A DNA stretch of 64,000 nucleotides from NCBI RefSeq assembly GCF_003129565.1, contig NZ_QETF01000016.1, positions 1 to 64,000 of the forward strand, given 5' to 3'. Shown here piece after piece: positions 42,699 to 52,377 of this stretch. This stretch comes from Salibaculum griseiflavum. GTDB lineage: Bacteria > Pseudomonadota > Alphaproteobacteria > Rhodobacterales > Rhodobacteraceae. Position 1 is the stretch's first letter. The number at the start of each line of letters is the position of its first letter. The translations under genes and the position numbers were made by a program. Under the pieces are notes generated by a model. The model saw nothing but the letters and a program-made list of their open reading frames with translations. It did not search any database and was not told the origin of the DNA.

Positions 42699-44978
42699 TC
42701 ACCCGTAATGCTGCACCGGCGTTCCGGCAATCGCGGCCATGTTCAGCAACCCGCGCGCGGTGATGCCGGGCGTGACGACGTGGGCGCGGTTCCCCATGCC
42801 CATCAGGATCGGGCCGACCTCCAGCCCGCCGCCCTTCATCTTGAGGATGTTGCGCACGCCAGAGGCCGCGTCGGCATGGCCGAAAATCAGAACATTGGCC
42901 GCGCCTTCAAGCCGACCGCCCGGCAACAGTCGGTCGCGCAGGTCAGGGTCCAGCGCCGCGTCGACATTCATCTCGCCCTCGTACTGGAAATCGGTCTCCA
43001 TCCCGTCGAGGATCGCGATGGCCTCACGCAGGCGCTTGCCCGAGCCTTCGGACTGGTTGCCGAATTGAGATTGCGAACAGAAGGCGACTTTGGGTTCCAC
43101 ACCGAAACGTCGGGCATGACGCGCCGCCCCCAAGGCGACCTCGGCCAGGTTATCGGGGCTGGGCAACGACCAGACATGGGTGTCGGCGAGGAAAAGCGGC
43201 CCGTCTTCGAGAATCATCATCGACAGCGACCCGTGCGGGCGGTGCGTCTTGTCGCCCAGGACCTGCGTGACGTAGTTCAGGTGCCAGCGGTATTCCCCGA
43301 ACGTGCCGCAGATCAGGCTGTCGGCCTCGCCGCGCTGGACCATGACCGCGCCAATGGCGGTGTTGTTCGTGCGCATGATGGCGCGCGCCAGGTCGGGTGT
43401 GACACCGCGACGGGCCATGATCTGATGGTAGGTGCCCCAGTAGTCGCGATAACGGGGGTCATTTTCGGGGTTCACGATCTCGAAATCTCGGCCCGGCCGC
43501 ACCACCAGCCCGGCGCGTTCGCAGCGCGCCTCGATCACTTCGGGGCGGCCGATCAGGATCGGTTTCTCGGTGGTTTCCTCAAGGATCGCCTGTGCGGCGC
43601 GCAGCACGCGTTCATCCTCGCCCTCGGAAAAGACGATGCGGCGCGCGGCCTGGCTGGCGGCCATGAAGACCGGGCGCATGAGCAGGGCCGATTTGAAGAC
43701 GCTTTCGTTGAGCTTCTGCTTGTAGGCCTCGATATCGGTGATGGGCCGGGTGGCCACGCCGGTTTCCTGTGCCGCCTTGGCAACCGCGCTGGACACCACG
43801 GCAGACAGGCGCGGATCGAAGGGTTTCGGGATCAGGTAGTCCGGCCCGAAATTCAGCTGCTCGCCCTTGTAGGCTGCGGCCGCCTCGGCGCTGGTCGTGT
43901 GGCGCGCCAGTTCCGCGATTCCGTCGATGCAGGCCAGCTGCATGGCGTCGTTGATCTCGGTCGCGCCGGCATCCAGGGCCCCGCGGAAGATGAAGGGGAA
44001 ACACAGGACATTGTTGACCTGATTTGGAAAATCGCTGCGGCCGGTGGCAATGATCGCATCCGGGGCAACCTCGCGGACGGCGTCGGGCAGGATCTCGGGC
44101 GTGGGGTTCGCCAGGGCGAAGATGATGGGCTGGTCCGCCATCTTCTGAACCATCTCGGGCTGCAACACGCCAGGGCCGGACAGGCCAAGGAACAGGTCGG
44201 CCCCTTCGATCACGTCATCCAGCGTGGCAGGGGTGTTGCCTTGGGCATAGGCGGCCTTTTGCGGGGTCATTTCGGTTTCGCGGCCTTCGTAGACCAACCC
44301 CTCGATATCGCAGAGCCAGACGTTTTCACGCTTCACGCCCAGTTTCAGCAGCATGTTCAGACAGGCGATGCCGGCCGCGCCGCCGCCGGTGCTGACGATC
44401 TTGATATCCTCGAAGGCTTTGCCGGCGACGCGCAGCGCATTGGTTGCCGCCGCGCCCACCACGATGGCGGTGCCGTGCTGGTCGTCGTGGAAGACGGGGA
44501 TATTCATCCGTTCGCGGCAGATCTCTTCGACGATGAAGCAATCCGGGGCCTTGATGTCTTCCAGGTTGATGGCGCCAAAGGTTGGCTCCAGGGCGCAGAC
44601 GATCTCGGCCAGTTTCTCGGGGTCTCTTTCGTCCAGCTCGATGTCGAAACAGTCGATCCCGGCGAACTTCTTGAACAGGACGGCCTTGCCTTCCATCACT
44701 GGCTTGGAGGCCAGCCCGCCGATATTGCCCAGTCCCAGCACGGCGGACCCGTTCGAGACCACGGCGACAAGGTTTCCGCGTGCGGTGTAATCCCGTGCGG
44801 TGTCCGGGTCGGCCTTGATTTCGAGGCAGGCTTCGGCAACGCCGGGGGAATAGGCGCGGGCCAGGTCGCGGCCATTGGCCAGAGGTTTGGTCGCGCGGAT
44901 CTCCAGCTTGCCCGGTTTCGGGTTGCGGTGATATTCCAGCGCCGCGTCGCGCAGGGATGTCTCGGAGCTGTCGGCCAT
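42699..44978 (-). CDS. maeB: NADP-dependent malic enzyme with phosphotransacetylase-like C-terminus
   Basis: This 759-residue protein joins a malic enzyme (about 1-430) and a phosphate-acetyltransferase-like domain (about 430-759). The malic part shows YSPGVAEACLEI, GNLVAVVSNGSAVLGLGNIG, FHDDQHGTAIVVGAA and IVSTGGGAAGIACLNML. The second part shows FSEGEDERVLRAAQ and GRPEVIEARCERAGL. MaeB makes pyruvate from malate with NADPH and is regulated by acetyl-CoA through the C-terminal domain. An 18-bp palindrome lies just upstream. Confidence 0.95.
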   Translation of the reverse strand: MADSSETSLRDAALEYHRNPKPGKLEIRATKPLANGRDLARAYSPGVAEACLEIKADPDTARDYTARGNLVAVVSNGSAVLGLGNIGGLASKPVMEGKAVLFKKFAGIDCFDIELDERDPEKLAEIVCALEPTFGAINLEDIKAPDCFIVEEICRERMNIPVFHDDQHGTAIVVGAAATNALRVAGKAFEDIKIVSTGGGAAGIACLNMLLKLGVKRENVWLCDIEGLVYEGRETEMTPQKAAYAQGNTPATLDDVIEGADLFLGLSGPGVLQPEMVQKMADQPIIFALANPTPEILPDAVREVAPDAIIATGRSDFPNQVNNVLCFPFIFRGALDAGATEINDAMQLACIDGIAELARHTTSAEAAAAYKGEQLNFGPDYLIPKPFDPRLSAVVSSAVAKAAQETGVATRPITDIEAYKQKLNESVFKSALLMRPVFMAASQAARRIVFSEGEDERVLRAAQAILEETTEKPILIGRPEVIEARCERAGLVVRPGRDFEIVNPENDPRYRDYWGTYHQIMARRGVTPDLARAIMRTNNTAIGAVMVQRGEADSLICGTFGEYRWHLNYVTQVLGDKTHRPHGSLSMMILEDGPLFLADTHVWSLPSPDNLAEVALGAARHARRFGVEPKVAFCSQSQFGNQSEGSGKRLREAIAILDGMETDFQYEGEMNVDAALDPDLRDRLLPGGRLEGAANVLIFGHADAASGVRNILKMKGGGLEVGPILMGMGNRAHVVTPGITARGLLNMAAIAGTPVQHYG

Positions 44979-44998
44979 AGCGTGTCTCGTTTCGTTAT

Positions 44999-45016
44999 TT
45001 GTTTAACGTTAAACAA
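44999..45016. promoter_or_regulatory. Perfect 18-bp palindrome between maeB and cdd
   Basis: TTGTTTAACGTTAAACAA reads the same on both strands. It lies 21 bases upstream of the maeB start on one side and about 150 bases before cdd on the other, a classical operator position for a dimeric repressor. The regulator is unknown. Confidence 0.6.
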
Positions 45017-45162
45017 TATTTTGGGTGGCTTTGGAACCCGCCATTCCCATCAATCACGAATAGGCTCTATCTTGCAAATCCGAATGCGTGCGGCGCGACC
45101 GGATGCCAAGGCTTGCATCCCCCCGGCCGCCATCCCAATCTGGTGTCCGGAGGTGTTCGATC

Positions 45163-45555
45163 ATGTCGCTTGTTGAAGAGGCCCGCTTTGTCCGGGAAAA
45201 TGCCTATGTGCCCTATTCGAAATTCAAGGTCGGTGCGGCGATCAGGGCCGCCAGCGGCGCGGTCTATCGCGGCGTGAACGTTGAAAACGTGGCCTATCCG
45301 GAAGGCACCTGCGCCGAGGCCGGGGCCATCGCCGCCATGGTCGCTGCCGGGGATACGGCCATCGCCGAGGTCGCCGTCATCGCGGACAGCCCGGTGCCGG
45401 TCTCTCCGTGTGGCGGCTGCCGGCAGAAATTGGCGGAGTTCGGGGCGGGCGATGTCAAGGTCACGCTTGCCACGACGGACGGGGCGACGTTCGAAACAAC
45501 GATCGGCGACTTGCTGCCCGGGGTCTTCGATGCCCACCAGATGAGTCGGGCCTGA
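45163..45555 (+). CDS. cdd: Cytidine deaminase
   Basis: This 130-residue zinc enzyme deaminates cytidine and deoxycytidine to uridine forms. The active site has Cys50-Ala-Glu52 and PCGGC with Cys83 and Cys86 as zinc ligands, the homotetrameric Cys-type form. The start NAYVPYSKFKVGAA is family-typical. GGAGG lies 9 bases before the ATG. It is the first gene of the nucleoside salvage operon; deoA starts 4 bases after it. Confidence 0.96.
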   Translation: MSLVEEARFVRENAYVPYSKFKVGAAIRAASGAVYRGVNVENVAYPEGTCAEAGAIAAMVAAGDTAIAEVAVIADSPVPVSPCGGCRQKLAEFGAGDVKVTLATTDGATFETTIGDLLPGVFDAHQMSRA

Positions 45556-45559
45556 GCGC

Positions 45560-46864
45560 ATGGACGCCCGCGCCATCATCCTCAAGCTGCGCCAGGGCCA
45601 TAGTCCCGACCGTGAAGAACTCACCTGGTTCGCCAAGGGTCTGGCAACCGGGGCCGTGTCCGATGCGCAGGCCGGGGCCTTCGCCATGGCTGCCTGCCTG
45701 AACGGCCTCGGCGACGCGGGGCGCGTTGCGTTGACCCTGGGCATGCGTGACAGCGGCGATGTGATGGGCTGGGATCTGCCCGGTCCGGTCATGGACAAGC
45801 ATTCGACCGGCGGCGTGGGGGACAGTGTGTCATTGATCCTGGCCCCGGCGCTGGCGGCCTGCGGGGTCTATGTGCCGATGGTGTCGGGCCGGGGCCTCGG
45901 CCACACCGGCGGCACGCTGGACAAGATGGAGGCGATTCCGGGCCTCTCGACGGACGTTGACGAGGCGCGGTTCCGCGCAATCACGGCGGATGTCGGCTGT
46001 GCCATCGTCAGCGCCACGGGCAATATCGCACCGGCCGACCGTCGGCTCTACGCCATCCGCGATGTGACCGCGACGGTGGAAAGCGTGGATCTCATTATCG
46101 CCTCGATCCTGTCCAAGAAACTGGCCGCGGGGCTGGAGGGGCTGGTGTTGGATGTCAAATGCGGCTCCGGCGCTTTCATGAAGACCCGTGAGGAAGCGCG
46201 CGCGCTGGCGCAAGCCCTTTGCCAGACTGCGAACGGCGCCGGGACGCCGACCGCGGCCATGCTCACGGATATGTCGCAGCCTCTTGCTCCGGCCCTGGGC
46301 AACGCGGTCGAGGTCGGTGTCTGCATGGAGGTGCTGTCCGGCAACCGTGCCGCCGCGCCGCGCTTGCATGACCTGACCGTCGCGCTTTGCGCGCGCGTGC
46401 TGGCGTTGTCGGGCGAAGACGAGACAACGGCGAAAACCCGTGTCGAGGATGCGATCTCCAGCGGTCATGCGATGGAGATTTTCGCGGCCCTGATCCGCAG
46501 CCTCGGCGGCCCGCCCGATATGGAAAAGGACTGGCCGACCCACCTGCCGCAAGCGCCGGTGGTGGGCGAGGTCACGGCACCGCGTGCGGGTCATGTCGCG
46601 GCCATGGACGGAGAGGCGCTGGGCCTCGCCGTGGTGCGGCTGGGCGGCGGACGGCAGGTCGAGACCGACAAGGTGGACCCCGCCGTCGGCCTGACCGAGG
46701 TTGTGCCGCTGGGCACCCAGGTCAGCCCCGGTGATCCGCTGGCGGTGATCCATGCCGCTGACGAAGCCCGGGCCGAGGCCGCCGCACAGGCGGTGCGCGC
46801 GGCGATCACGATCGGCGATGCGCCGCAACCAGCCGACTTGATCCTGGAAAGGATAGAGCCATGA
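45560..46864 (+). CDS. deoA: Thymidine phosphorylase
   Basis: This 434-residue enzyme splits thymidine or deoxyuridine with phosphate into base and deoxyribose 1-phosphate. It has [34 protein letters not shown] and [20 protein letters not shown] (conserved Lys). Length is normal. The stop overlaps the start of deoB by 4 bases. Confidence 0.96.
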   Translation: MDARAIILKLRQGHSPDREELTWFAKGLATGAVSDAQAGAFAMAACLNGLGDAGRVALTLGMRDSGDVMGWDLPGPVMDKHSTGGVGDSVSLILAPALAACGVYVPMVSGRGLGHTGGTLDKMEAIPGLSTDVDEARFRAITADVGCAIVSATGNIAPADRRLYAIRDVTATVESVDLIIASILSKKLAAGLEGLVLDVKCGSGAFMKTREEARALAQALCQTANGAGTPTAAMLTDMSQPLAPALGNAVEVGVCMEVLSGNRAAAPRLHDLTVALCARVLALSGEDETTAKTRVEDAISSGHAMEIFAALIRSLGGPPDMEKDWPTHLPQAPVVGEVTAPRAGHVAAMDGEALGLAVVRLGGGRQVETDKVDPAVGLTEVVPLGTQVSPGDPLAVIHAADEARAEAAAQAVRAAITIGDAPQPADLILERIEP

Positions 46865-48054
46865 CCCGCGCATTCATGATCGTGATCGACAGTGTCGGCA
46901 TCGGCGGCGCGCCTGACGCCGATGCGTTTTTCAATGACGGCGTGCCGGACAGCGGCGCCAATACCGTGGGCCATATCGCCGAGTCCTGTGCCAGGGGCGA
47001 CGCCGAAGAGGGGCGGAGCGGCCCACTTCACTTGCCCAACTTGGCCGGGCTGGGGCTTGGCCATGCCCTTCAGCTTGCCAGCGGACTGACGGCGCCTGAC
47101 CTGATGGCCGACCCTACCGGTGCCTGGGGGGTCGCGACCGAGATCAGCCCCGGCAAGGACACGCCGTCGGGCCATTGGGAACTGGCGGGCGTGCCGGTGC
47201 CCTGGGACTGGCACTATTTCGATAAGCTGACCGACAGTTTCCCGCCGGACCTGGTCGAAAAGGTCAAGGACCTGGCCGGAACCGACGGGATTCTCGGCAA
47301 TTGCCATGCCTCTGGCACCCGGATCATCGCGGACCTCGGCGAAGAGCATATCCGCACCGGCTGGCCCATCTGCTATACCTCGGCCGACAGTGTCTTCCAG
47401 ATCGCCGCGCATGAAGACCATTTCGGCCTGGATCGGTTGCTGGACCTGTGCCGCGCCCTTGCGCCCACGCTGCACGCAATGAAAGTGGGCCGCGTCATCG
47501 CCCGGCCCTTCGTCGGCGCGCCCGGCGCATTCATCCGCACGGCCAACCGCCGGGATTTCGCGATCGCCCCGCCAGAGCCGACCCTCTGTGACTGGGCACA
47601 GGCTGCCGGGCGCAAGGTCATCGCGGTGGGCAAGATCGGCGACATCTTCTCGATGCAGGGCATCGACGAGGTGCGCAAGGGCGAGGATACGGTCCTGATG
47701 GGCCACCTGGATGATCTGGTCGATGAGGCGCCGGATGGCGCGCTGGTCTTTGCCAACCTCGTGGAATTCGACAGCCTCTATGGCCACCGCCGCGATGTGT
47801 CGGGCTATGCCAACCATCTGGAATGGTTCGATGCGGAACTGGGCCGCCTGCTGCCGCGACTGCGCGACGGTGACCTGTTGCTGGTGACGGCCGATCATGG
47901 CAATGACCCGACCTGGACTGGCACGGACCACACCCGCGAACGGGTCCCGGTGCTGGCGCATGGGCTGGGCGCGCGGGCGCTGGGCCATATGGGATTCATC
48001 GATGTCGCGGGGCTGGTCGCGCGGCATCTCGGGCTGGAAAAGGGCGCCGCATGA
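46861..48054 (+). CDS. deoB: Phosphopentomutase
   Basis: This 397-residue alkaline-phosphatase-superfamily enzyme converts (deoxy)ribose 1-phosphate to 5-phosphate, using the product of deo[17 protein letters not shown] gives the first metal ligands, [11 protein letters not shown] the catalytic Thr, and [18 protein letters not shown] the second metal site. Start and stop overlap neighbours by ATGA, supporting coupled translation. Confidence 0.96.
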   Translation: MTRAFMIVIDSVGIGGAPDADAFFNDGVPDSGANTVGHIAESCARGDAEEGRSGPLHLPNLAGLGLGHALQLASGLTAPDLMADPTGAWGVATEISPGKDTPSGHWELAGVPVPWDWHYFDKLTDSFPPDLVEKVKDLAGTDGILGNCHASGTRIIADLGEEHIRTGWPICYTSADSVFQIAAHEDHFGLDRLLDLCRALAPTLHAMKVGRVIARPFVGAPGAFIRTANRRDFAIAPPEPTLCDWAQAAGRKVIAVGKIGDIFSMQGIDEVRKGEDTVLMGHLDDLVDEAPDGALVFANLVEFDSLYGHRRDVSGYANHLEWFDAELGRLLPRLRDGDLLLVTADHGNDPTWTGTDHTRERVPVLAHGLGARALGHMGFIDVAGLVARHLGLEKGAA

Positions 48055-49037
48055 GCTTTCGTGATCTTCCCAAGGTAGAATTGCATCTGCATCTCGAGGG
48101 CGGCGCGCCGCCTGTCTTCATCCGGGGGCTGGCCACGGAGAAGGGCCTTGATCTGAGCGGGATCTTTACCGAGGACGGCGGATATGCCTACCGCGATTTC
48201 GACCACTTCCTGAAGGTCTATGAGGCAGCCTGCACCACCCTGCAATCCCCCGAGGATTTCCGCCGTCTGACCCTCGCGGTGCTGGAGGAGAGCGCCTCGC
48301 ACGGCGTGGTTTATTCCGAAACCTTCCTGAGCCCCGATTTCTGCGGCGGTGGTGACCTGGAGGCCTGGCGCGACTACCTGGCCGCCATCGAAGACGCCGC
48401 CGACGAGGCCGAGGCGAAATTCGGCATCACCCTGCGCGGCATCGTCACCTGCATCCGCCATTTCGGCCCGGAACAGTCGCGGCCCATCGCCCGCTGTGCG
48501 GTGGAAACCCATGGCCGCTTCATCCGGGGCTTCGGCATGGCCGGGGCCGAGATGATGGGCCGGCCCGGCGATTTCGCCTGGGCCTTCGACTGCGCGCACG
48601 AGGCCGGGATGCACCTGACCTGCCATGCCGGGGAATGGGGCGGGCCGGACATGGTGGCCGATACGATGCGCGACCTTGCGCCTGCCCGGATCGGCCATGG
48701 CGTTAACGCGATCAAGGATCCGGCGCTGGTGGAAACGCTGGCCGAAAAAGGCACCGTGCTTGAAGTCTGCCCCGGCTCCAACGTGTTCCTGGGCGCCACG
48801 GGGGACTGGGCCGCCCATCCCATCGCGCGCCTGCGGGACGCGGGCGTCAAGGTCACGGTCTCGACCGATGATCCGCCGTTCTTCAAGACCACCATGACCC
48901 ATGAATTCGACATGCTGGCGCGAACCTTCGGCTGGGACGAGGCGGATTTCGCTGCGCTCAATAAAACGGCGCTGGAGGCCGCCTTCTGTGACGACGAGAC
49001 CCGCGCCGCCGTGGCCAAGAAGCTGGAGACCACATGA
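48051..49037 (+). CDS. add: Adenosine deaminase family enzyme
   Basis: This 328-residue zinc hydrolase has [11 protein letters not shown] (zinc His pair), [10 protein letters not shown] (His and Glu), [11 protein letters not shown] and STDDPPFF (catalytic Asp). It is likely to deaminate adenosine to inosine, although some relatives act on adenine or other bases. Its place in the salvage operon favours adenosine. It overlaps upp by 4 bases. Confidence 0.93.
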   Translation: MSFRDLPKVELHLHLEGGAPPVFIRGLATEKGLDLSGIFTEDGGYAYRDFDHFLKVYEAACTTLQSPEDFRRLTLAVLEESASHGVVYSETFLSPDFCGGGDLEAWRDYLAAIEDAADEAEAKFGITLRGIVTCIRHFGPEQSRPIARCAVETHGRFIRGFGMAGAEMMGRPGDFAWAFDCAHEAGMHLTCHAGEWGGPDMVADTMRDLAPARIGHGVNAIKDPALVETLAEKGTVLEVCPGSNVFLGATGDWAAHPIARLRDAGVKVTVSTDDPPFFKTTMTHEFDMLARTFGWDEADFAALNKTALEAAFCDDETRAAVAKKLETT

Positions 49038-49672
49038 CCGACCTGCCGCACCTGACCCATGTGACCCATCCGCTTGTGCAGCACAAGCTGTCGCTGATGC
49101 GCCGAACCAACACCCCGTCAAACCAGTTCCGCCAGCTCTTGCGGGAGATATCGCATCTACTGGCATACGAGATCACGCGTGACTTGCCCTTGATCACCGA
49201 GAGGATCGAAACCCCGCTCAAGCCCATGGATGCCCCGATGCTCAAGGGCAAGAAACTGGCGCTTGTCAGTATCCTGAGGGCCGGAAACGGGCTGCTCGAC
49301 GGGGTGCTGGAACTGATCCCTTCCGCGCGGGTCGGGTTCGTGGGGCTCTATCGGGACGAAGAGACGCTGCAACCGGTTCAGTATTACTGCAAGCTGCCCG
49401 ACGCGTTGGACGATCGCGTGGTGATCGCCGTGGACCCGATGCTGGCCACAGGCAATTCCTCGGCCGCGGCAGTCGATTTGTTGAAGCAAGCGGGCGCGAA
49501 GGACATCCGTTTCTTGTGCCTGCTGGCCGCACCCGAAGGCATCGCGCGGATGAAAGAGGCGCACCCGGATGTGCCCATTGTCACAGCAGCAGTAGACGAA
49601 TGCCTGAATGACCATGGATATATTGTTCCGGGCCTAGGGGATGCGGGTGACCGCATGTTTGGTACGAAATAG
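49034..49672 (+). CDS. upp: Uracil phosphoribosyltransferase
   Basis: This 212-residue enzyme makes UMP from uracil and PRPP, capturing uracil freed by deoA after cdd action. It shows [15 protein letters not shown] (conserved loop) and [20 protein letters not shown] (PRPP-binding site). It is the last gene of the cdd-deoA-deoB-add-upp operon. A short AT-rich stretch follows before the SPOR gene. Confidence 0.96.
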   Translation: MTDLPHLTHVTHPLVQHKLSLMRRTNTPSNQFRQLLREISHLLAYEITRDLPLITERIETPLKPMDAPMLKGKKLALVSILRAGNGLLDGVLELIPSARVGFVGLYRDEETLQPVQYYCKLPDALDDRVVIAVDPMLATGNSSAAAVDLLKQAGAKDIRFLCLLAAPEGIARMKEAHPDVPIVTAAVDECLNDHGYIVPGLGDAGDRMFGTK

Positions 49673-49738
49673 GCGAACAATTCCTTTACAAAATAGGCAT
49701 TATCCCGCATCCTTCCACAAAATATTGTGGGGGTTACT

Positions 49739-51226
49739 ATGGGCAGAGCAGGCCTTCTCTCGACCGCACTGGTCATTTTGGGCGTCATGACGGCCCCGGC
49801 AGAGGCGCAGAACCTTCGCAACCCCAGCCCGCCGTCTGAAACCCCGCCGGACAGTTTTTCCGGAACCCAATTCGTCGACAGTCGCGGTTGTGTCTACGTC
49901 CGTGCGGGTATCGGCGGGGCAATCAACTGGGTGCCGCGCGTCAATCGCCAGCGCAAACAATTGTGCGGTTTCGAGCCGACACTCGCGGCGATGGCCGCGC
50001 CGCCCCCTGCGCCGGTGCCCGCGCCGCAAGCCGCGCCGGAACCGGTCGCGCCGCGCGTTGCCAGCGCAACGCCGAATGCACCACGCCCCGCGGCAGCGCC
50101 AGAGGCGGCACCCGCCGCGCCGACGCCGCGTGTCGTGCGCCAACCCAGCCCGACCCCAAGTGTCGCTCCGGCCCCCGAACGTCGCCGCATCACGCGCGCT
50201 GAAGCCTGCGCAGGGCGCACGGGCATTCAGCCGAACATGGTGTCGGCCCGCACTGGTGAACCGATTGATTGCGGTCCGGGGCGCGCGGCGCTGGCCGCTG
50301 CCGACCCCGCCGCGCCGCTGGCCACACCGATGGAGGCCGGTCCGCGACGCCTCACCATGGCCGAGCTTTGTGCCGAACAGGCCAGCACGGATCGCAAATT
50401 CGTCGATGCCCGGACCGGACAGCCGATCACCTGCACCTTGCCGGCTGCGCCGGTCGTGACCAACGGCAGCAGGCCTGTGCAACAACCCTTGGGCTTGCAG
50501 GTGGCGCTTTCCCTGCCCCAGGCGCCCTATTCGAACCCGCTGGACTGGGCGCCGGGTTCGGCGCGGCTGCGCGACGGGGCGCAAGCGCCCAGCGTCCAGG
50601 CTGCCCCGCAACCCACTGGCAACGTGATCGTGGATGGTCTGAACGCACCGGTGGTGCGGTCTCTCAACCCGCTGGATCATGCGCCGGGCACTGCGTCATT
50701 GGCGAACATCAGCCAAGGACAGGTGCAGACAACCCGTGCCCGCAACAGCTGGACGTTCGGCAGACCCGCGCCCTATTCGAACCCCGCAAACGCACCGCAG
50801 AGGATCACGCCGACCCCACCCGAGGGCTTCGAATCCGCTTGGGATGATGGCCGTCTGAACCCGAGCCGCGGCTTGCCGAACCGGGTGCGCTATGCCACCC
50901 AGCCCAGTGCTGTGCCGCAACAGCAGGTGTCGAGCCGCAATGCGCCGCAAGCCAGCCGACAGCCCGCTTCGGAACCATCCCGGACCGAAGCGATCTCGGG
51001 GCAGCTCTATGTTCAGGTCGGCACGTTCGCCAGCCGGGACGCAGCCCAGAGTGCCGCGCAGGGGCTGCGCGCCCGGGGGTTGCCCATGCGCATCGGTGTA
51101 TATGACCGCAGTGGCACCCAGTATCGGATTGTCCTTGCCGGCCCATTCACGTCGAACGGGCAGGTCCAGAACGCTTTGAACAAGGCCCGCGGGGCGGGCT
51201 TCGCGGACGCTTTCGCGCGCCGCTGA
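49739..51226 (+). CDS. Secreted SPOR-domain protein with internal repeats
   Basis: This 495-residue exported protein has a signal peptide (MGRAGLLSTALVILGVM, cleavage near AEA-Q) and a Pro/Ala-rich linker. Two 28-residue repeats (151-178 and 205-232) share Cys spacing and the ARTGxPIxC end. Two Pro-rich motifs (APYSNPLDWAPGSARL near 262 and a later SLNPLDHAPGTASL) follow. The C-terminal SPOR domain (about 420-495: LYVQVGTFASRDAAQSAA onward) binds denuded peptidoglycan, so it probably localises to the septum. ATG 49739 is preferred to an in-frame GTG four codons earlier. Role otherwise unknown. Confidence 0.83.
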   Translation: MGRAGLLSTALVILGVMTAPAEAQNLRNPSPPSETPPDSFSGTQFVDSRGCVYVRAGIGGAINWVPRVNRQRKQLCGFEPTLAAMAAPPPAPVPAPQAAPEPVAPRVASATPNAPRPAAAPEAAPAAPTPRVVRQPSPTPSVAPAPERRRITRAEACAGRTGIQPNMVSARTGEPIDCGPGRAALAAADPAAPLATPMEAGPRRLTMAELCAEQASTDRKFVDARTGQPITCTLPAAPVVTNGSRPVQQPLGLQVALSLPQAPYSNPLDWAPGSARLRDGAQAPSVQAAPQPTGNVIVDGLNAPVVRSLNPLDHAPGTASLANISQGQVQTTRARNSWTFGRPAPYSNPANAPQRITPTPPEGFESAWDDGRLNPSRGLPNRVRYATQPSAVPQQQVSSRNAPQASRQPASEPSRTEAISGQLYVQVGTFASRDAAQSAAQGLRARGLPMRIGVYDRSGTQYRIVLAGPFTSNGQVQNALNKARGAGFADAFARR

Positions 51227-51300
51227 CCGGTTCTCCCGGGGGAAGGCCTCGCATCAAGGCGCGGGGTCTTTCCTTGTGTAAAAGGGCCGGTTTGGCCGGG

Positions 51301-52338
51301 TCAGGCACATATCCCCTGGATACTGATCCAGTCGCCGTCGCTTAGAAGGAACGGAGACTCCTGGCCCGCCATCGGGTCGGCCTCGATCAGGGGCAGGGTG
51401 CTTTCACCGGTGATGTCCACCGCATAGGCATAGGGCGTGCTCGGCACCTGTGCCGCTTCGAACAGCGCGATCAGCCGCTCGGTTTCCACCATGGGCGGCG
51501 GGGTCGTCATGAGGTCCTCGGCATAGGAACGCAGCGCCTCGGCGGGCAGTTCGCCGGTTGTGAGCAAACGCACGGTCGTGCCAAGCCCTGCATGCTCCAG
51601 AACACGGACAAGCGGGTCTTCAGCCTGAACCTGTCCGGTGGCGGCCAGCAAATGGCCCGCCACCACGGCCGGATCCTCGGTATCCTCGACAAGGTCTCGG
51701 GTCATGACGACAAGGCCGCCCGGCAGGTAGAGCGCGCGATCCGGCCCGTCGGGGACGATCACGATCTGGCCGGGCGCATCAGGGCCCAATACACGGTCAT
51801 GCAGGCGGCCAAGGGCCCGCGTGCCCAACGGCGTGCGGCAGCTCGGACCAGTCAGGCGCTGGATATGACCCAACAGGCCGGCGCCGATCTCGGCCCGTTT
51901 CACGGGCGGGACCACCGATTGCGCCTGTCGCACCAACGCACCCGGCAGCCAGAAAACTCCGGCTGCAACGATGACCAGCGCCACGGCGGCCAGCCCGAGG
52001 TTGCGCAGCCGCCCGGGATGCGGACGGGAACGCTGGATCGTCTTGCGGACCTTTTCGATGGCGTCGATCATCACCGCGTCGGCAATCTCCAGCGTCTCGG
52101 TTCCATCGGGATCGGGCGTGAACAGCGCCGGGCGTTCGCCGGGATTGATCCGCGCGATCGCGGGCAGCGACCAATGGGTCAGGGCCCGTCCGGCATTATC
52201 GGTGATCACAAGCGTCGCATCGCCGAAGGACAACAGAACCTCGCGCCGCTGATCCTGTGGATCGGCGCGCCACAACCCTTCGCTTTCCAGCCGTGCGAAT
52301 TCCTTGAGTGCCGTCATCTGCGGGGCCTGCTCTGCCAC
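51301..52338 (-). CDS. Single-pass membrane protein with degenerate M48 metallopeptidase-like domain
   Basis: This 345-residue protein has a cytoplasmic N-terminal region (1-110), one membrane helix (about 113-136) and a domain whose motif LYLPGGLVVMTRDLVEDTED (203-222) resembles M48 peptidases (xVYVTRGLLxxLxx). Where the zinc site HExxH belongs, it has HLLAA (229-233), so it should be catalytically dead. The N-terminal part (VLLSFGDATLVITDNAGRAL) is typical of a Rhodobacteraceae family. Function unknown. It is convergent with the SPOR gene. Confidence 0.75.
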   Translation of the reverse strand: MAEQAPQMTALKEFARLESEGLWRADPQDQRREVLLSFGDATLVITDNAGRALTHWSLPAIARINPGERPALFTPDPDGTETLEIADAVMIDAIEKVRKTIQRSRPHPGRLRNLGLAAVALVIVAAGVFWLPGALVRQAQSVVPPVKRAEIGAGLLGHIQRLTGPSCRTPLGTRALGRLHDRVLGPDAPGQIVIVPDGPDRALYLPGGLVVMTRDLVEDTEDPAVVAGHLLAATGQVQAEDPLVRVLEHAGLGTTVRLLTTGELPAEALRSYAEDLMTTPPPMVETERLIALFEAAQVPSTPYAYAVDITGESTLPLIEADPMAGQESPFLLSDGDWISIQGICA

Positions 52339-52377
52339 CCTGTTTGAAGGCAGGATAGGCCAGATTCCGCGACAATG

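Noticed and set aside
49660-49705. Direct repeat AAATAGGC twice around the upp stop
   Set aside because: Eight bases only, one copy partly inside the upp stop region; likely chance in an AT-rich gap.
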